64,000 nt of DNA from Atrina japonica (Eukaryota > Mollusca > Bivalvia > Pterioida > Pinnidae), in the NCBI GenBank assembly GCA_030159075.1, contig BROG01000349.1, forward strand, positions 248,001-312,000, given 5' to 3'. The notes under the pieces were generated by a model. The model had not been told where the DNA came from. It saw only the letters and a list, made by a program, of their open reading frames with translations, and searched no databases. Position 1 is the first letter of the stretch. Every line of letters begins with the position of its first letter. Position numbers and translations under genes: made by a program. Shown here piece by piece: positions 61,501 to 64,000 of this stretch.

Positions 61501-63631
61501 CATTCCTACTACATGTGTTCTGTTGTTTTCATATTTTGAATATTGTAAGAAAGTTAAAATTCAAAATGATGTCTTAATTCCACAAAGAAAAGAATTTCCA
61601 ACCATTTTTTTTCTCAAATATTTCTAGTGCAAAACTTACAACGTAATCCTGTTCTCAGCAAGACACAAATTAAAAGATACAAATTAGTTAGTAAAATGTG
61701 TTACATCAGCAAAGATTTAGCAGGTCACAATTTTTTTTTTCTGATTGATCAAGGAAACACATGCAAACTTGAATCTAGAAATAAGGAGTGGAGAAGTTCA
61801 TATATTTTTTCTTTGAATGGTGTTTTATGCCCTCAGTTATAAGGTTTTAATGTTGGGGAGAGAACTTGGTTACAACGTACCTGGAATGAGACCACTTCCC
61901 TTCTGCAAGTAAACTGGGAAACTTTCTCACAAAATCTGTTTAAGTTCCAGCATAGCTTGACCCCGCACTGATTTCATGGTTTAAAATATGAGACTCTAAT
62001 CACTTGGCCAGATAGGCCCCAGTTTTATGTATACAAACATGAATACATTGACAATCCATTGCTATATCATACTTGTAGATACTCCAAATCTATAAAAAGC
62101 TTGTCAGCCAGATACTGCTATAAAAGTAAAAAGTATGCAATACTTAACTGTATCTTACTTAGCTTATGCTAACTAGCAAAGCAAAAGTACCAAAACCTAT
62201 AAGATACTACATCTCTTTCAGTACTTTTGGAGTAAGAGATAAGTTATTTAATGTAGCTAGTAAAAAGGTATTGGTAAACTTAGTATCTAGATTATCTAGA
62301 TAGAAATCAGCATTTTTTTCTCTATAAGAAAAAATAGTTGACAACCCACACTACTTTTCATGAAAATAATAGACAAAATCCAAACTATACTGCAATTAGT
62401 ACCAAAACTGGGTAATGAAAAAATTACAATATCTCTTATCTATAACCTTGTATTTTGTCTTTTAGCCATTCATACATTTCAAACATTGTTTCCAAAGACA
62501 TCATACCCTTGATACCAGTATTAAGAATTTTGTGAATATTATGTAGAGTAAATTTGCAATTCTCATGACATGAAACTGTAAACATTTTTGAAAGATATTT
62601 ACTCATAGATGATGATAATCAAACACCAGTATGTATGTATGCATTCATCAACCTATTAGTCCTTTAGTGTTTTTTTTAGGCAAACATGCTAAAAAGGGAA
62701 TGAGCATGCCAAGGGTTATATTACACTATAGTACGTGATGTTTGAGAAACACTTAATGTCTACGAGGGCTACTGTATACCTGGACCTTTTCGCTCCTATT
62801 TATCTTTTGTCATTTTCGCCCTTGGATGAGAGGGCAAATTTTAATTGAAAGCAAACTTTTCAAGCTAAATAATTAAGGCATAAACATACATGTCACCCAT
62901 GATGCTATGGTGATACAGGGAAAATTGAAGACAGAGTGAATATGTTTTTTATCATTTATGGGCGAAAGTTAACAGGTACAGATATGCACTAAGTTATTCA
63001 TGTACATTTCAAAGTCCCATATGTTAACTCATACAGGATTTCACTGATATAACTATAAGCCTAAAGCAACATAAGAAAAACTGATTAAAATTTGAGAAAA
63101 AAAAAACTACAGAAAACAAATGGACAAAACATACCATCTTAAAACACTATGTCCCCTACACTATGATCTTGGTGTATAAAAAAAAGACAAGATGGAATAT
63201 TTGAATATAATTTGAAGCTGGTATTTCATCATTCATTTTTGTACAAATAATTACATTTCATGTATACACCAGTAATCTAAAACAAGTAAATGCAATCTGA
63301 AGGAAGAAAATGGGATACAAATTTCTAAATATAACATTACAAAGTGGTATTAATCTATGTAACCCCAGAGATATTAAGTCTTGTTTTCCTGTTCATATTT
63401 TCATGTATTGTTAAATTCCTAATGGACATTTTCAATTCCATGTAAACCTCTTGGGATTTCAATGGCAGCAAGAATTTCGATGACCTGTTAATCTTGACTG
63501 GATATAAACAAAATGTTAGATGTAACATGCCAAAATGGATATATGAAGCAATGAATGACTTATATTGTAGTTAAAAACAAACTTACTTCTGCATTATAGA
63601 ACTTGGTCTTCACATCAAGAGGCTTTAACAC
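52807..63631 (-). CDS. TRAPPC13: TRAPPC13 orthologue, 5' part outside the window
   Basis: Exons in transcript order: 63587-63631, 58209-58253 (optional), 56649-56779, 55987-56188, 54701-54801, 53307-53460, 52807-52905 (stop TGA 52807-52809); phases agree, 258 aa seen. TRAPPC13 is a subunit of the metazoan TRAPPIII complex, which activates Rab1 in ER-Golgi traffic and autophagy. The match to the vertebrate protein is strong and collinear: [87 protein letters not shown], then [16 protein letters not shown] near the end. The first part (about 180 residues in vertebrates) is missing because it lies past 64000; no preceding exon ending in the expected KFFKFQ was found at 63640-64000. Introns contain MITEs of families A, B and C and 41-bp arrays. 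Confidence 0.94.
53307..53460 (-). CDS. TRAPPC13: TRAPPC13 exon, SGRQLGKL region
   Basis: Encodes [14 protein letters not shown], then [20 protein letters not shown] and [10 protein letters not shown]. Acceptor CATACAG; donor GTTGGT is weak but keeps frame. Confidence 0.93.
54297..54690 (-). repeat. 41-bp array next to a TRAPPC13 donor
   Basis: Ten copies, read on the minus strand as GTAAACAAGGAAGTCAACAA plus GCTCATATATAACTTCTATGT. The intron begins GTAAGCGATG and then the first unit, so the array starts 10 bases inside the 5' splice site. Confidence 0.95.
54701..54801 (-). CDS. TRAPPC13: TRAPPC13 exon, APGYGD region
   Basis: Encodes [20 protein letters not shown] and [12 protein letters not shown]. 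Acceptor TTTGTAG, donor GTAAGC. Confidence 0.94.
54884..55032. mobile_element. MITE family C copy
   Basis: ACAGTGAAACCTGTCTTGTG at the left, TCAAGACAGGTTCCACTGTA at the right, sharing GTGGCAGATGGGGTGGTC with the 51.05-kb copy. Confidence 0.88.
55212..55555. mobile_element. MITE family B copy with internal 41-bp expansion
   Basis: Reverse-orientation family B element. Within it a 41-bp part (TTACAGAAAACATATTCACC, CTATCTTAAATCAGCCATAAA) is repeated four times at 55252-55425, where other copies have one. Right part: AAGGGCAAAAATTAAACATA. Confidence 0.75.
55987..56188 (-). CDS. TRAPPC13: TRAPPC13 exon, most conserved block
   Basis: 67 residues including [19 protein letters not shown] and the near-invariant [19 protein letters not shown]. 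Acceptor TGTTTCAG, donor GTAAGA. Confidence 0.96.
56380..56445. repeat. (TC)n/(TCTG)n microsatellite
   Basis: Simple repeat in a TRAPPC13 intron; overlapping frames are artefacts. Confidence 0.95.
56649..56779 (-). CDS. TRAPPC13: TRAPPC13 exon, EVYLEAQ region
   Basis: Encodes [28 protein letters not shown] and [12 protein letters not shown]. Acceptor TTGTTGCAG. Donor GTACGT chosen over the GTAATC four bases on, because it keeps frame with the next exon. Confidence 0.94.
57649..57735. mobile_element. Hairpin MITE family A copy
   Basis: AACCAATCAACCCCTGAAAA to TCTTTAGGGGTGAATGGGTT, with AACTCTTCTGTAAATAAATG in the core. Confidence 0.85.
58209..58253 (-). CDS. TRAPPC13: TRAPPC13 possible 15-codon cassette exon
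   Basis: A 45-base segment bounded by TTTCTAG and GTAAGT, phase 0 on both sides, encoding [15 protein letters not shown]. Skipping it joins FYNAE directly to SDEVYLEAQ with no frame change. The vertebrate proteins I remember have a few extra, different residues at this junction. Recognition rests on splice signals and open frame, not homology. Confidence 0.6.
58501..58536. repeat. (GAT)n microsatellite
   Basis: About 12 GAT repeats in a TRAPPC13 intron. Confidence 0.95.
58540..60050. other. TRAPPC13: TRAPPC13 intron, nothing further seen
   Basis: AT-rich intron without recognised exon or element. Confidence 0.5.
60058..60227. mobile_element. MITE family G copy
   Basis: Left arm ACCCTTTCACATTAACTGTG, then TAACTTTGAGTGGCAAAATG; right arm CATTTTGCCACTCAAAGTTA, then ACCACAGTTATCGTGAAAGG. 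Inverted arms of about 55 bp; related to the element in SGTA intron 4. Confidence 0.9.
60445..60540. mobile_element. Hairpin MITE family A copy
   Basis: TTAATAAACTCATTAACCCC to TCTTTAGGGGTGAATGAGTT. The plus-strand frame through it (60357-60623) is only the element being read. Confidence 0.88.
60630..62760. other. TRAPPC13: TRAPPC13 intron, nothing further seen
   Basis: AT-rich, no recognised exon, RNA gene or repeat family. Confidence 0.5.
62771..62981. mobile_element. MITE family B copy
   Basis: ACTGTATACCTGGACCTTTT at the left; GGGCGAAAGTTAACAGGTAC at the right. The interior matches the 49.35 and 52.03 kb copies. Confidence 0.88.
63587..63631 (-). CDS. TRAPPC13: TRAPPC13 first exon inside the window
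   Basis: 15 whole codons, [15 protein letters not shown], identical in most positions to the vertebrate protein. Acceptor ATTTGTAG, donor GTAAGT. Confidence 0.94.
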
Positions 63632-63639
63632 CTACAAAT

Positions 63640-64000
63640 ATATATAATAAATGTACTTAATAGCACATGAAATAGAAAAGAATACTAATGCAAGTTTTGT
63701 GCCAAAAGTTACAGAAAAAATTCTAATTGGACAGAGAAACGGGCAATATATAATTGTTGTTGGCTTAGAATCATTTTCTGTTAGACAAAGAACACAGCCA
63801 AAAGAATGTGGCACAAAAAGCTACAGACTCATTTGCATACAATTTACATAATGTTTGGTTACCTTCCTTCGAGTTTCTAATGTGAAATTTTTCTTATCTT
63901 TTGCATCAGTCCTTTTAATATGACTTTAAATTTTCAACAAAGATGAGAAAAGTTGAAAATAGAAGATGAATATAACATGTACACTATCCTTTGCTTCATG
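63640..64000. other. TRAPPC13: Start of an upstream TRAPPC13 intron
   Basis: No exon was recognised. A minus-strand frame ending CGAAG|GAAGGTAACC near 63860-63890 does not resemble the expected preceding TRAPPC13 sequence. Confidence 0.4.

Noticed and set aside
63850..63920. Minus-strand segment ending at a GT, considered as the preceding TRAPPC13 exon
   Set aside because: The translation (KNFTLETRRK) does not match the expected sequence ending KFFKFQ before VLKPLDV.

Overview
The window is animal (eukaryotic) nuclear DNA. It is AT-rich, with spliced genes, long introns, many short inverted-repeat elements and large minisatellites. Protein similarity, SINE types and repeat style point to a lophotrochozoan, most likely a bivalve mollusc; the species cannot be fixed from the sequence. 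No prokaryotic, organellar, rRNA or CRISPR content was seen.

Three spliced genes could be rebuilt exon by exon, with matching reading phases at every junction. (1) Minus strand, about 2.1-9.7 kb: the orthologue of SREK1, a splicing regulator with two RRMs and an RS tail (8 coding exons, about 373 aa). (2) Plus strand, 27.4-44.9 kb: the orthologue of SGTA/SGT, a small glutamine-rich TPR co-chaperone (11 coding exons, 340 aa). (3) Minus strand, 52.8-63.6 kb: the C-terminal 258 aa (7 exons) of TRAPPC13, whose N-terminal exons lie beyond the right edge. The genes act in unrelated housekeeping processes (splicing, tail-anchored protein targeting and proteostasis, vesicle tethering), and nothing suggests joint regulation.

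Layout: 1-2 kb is intergenic with a MITE-related tandem repeat. 2-9.7 kb is SREK1. 9.8-27.3 kb has no recognisable gene but holds a 12-copy 55-bp minisatellite (15.6-16.2 kb), a 3.1-kb minisatellite of 55/61-bp units (19.9-23.1 kb), (TA)n tracts and several inverted-repeat elements. 27.3-46.8 kb is SGTA; its introns carry tandem arrays, a dead antisense L1-type LINE (33.5-39.6 kb), a SINE-like element, a broken mariner transposase and a tRNA-derived SINE. 46.8-52.7 kb is intergenic with a SINE and MITEs. 52.7-64 kb is TRAPPC13 with MITEs and minisatellites.

The most interesting signal is recurrent: at six exon-intron boundaries in all three genes, a tandem array starts at or runs into the splice site, so the intron holds serial copies of its own donor or acceptor. 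Units of 22, 31, 41, about 75 and 58 bp are involved. The clearest cases are SGTA intron 9 (15 copies of a unit whose junction reads as back-to-back acceptor and donor), SGTA intron 6 (about 11 decoy acceptors that copy the start of exon 7) and SREK1 intron 3 (three donors, two of them in frame). SREK1 also has a GC-AG intron, supported by reading frame and protein alignment.
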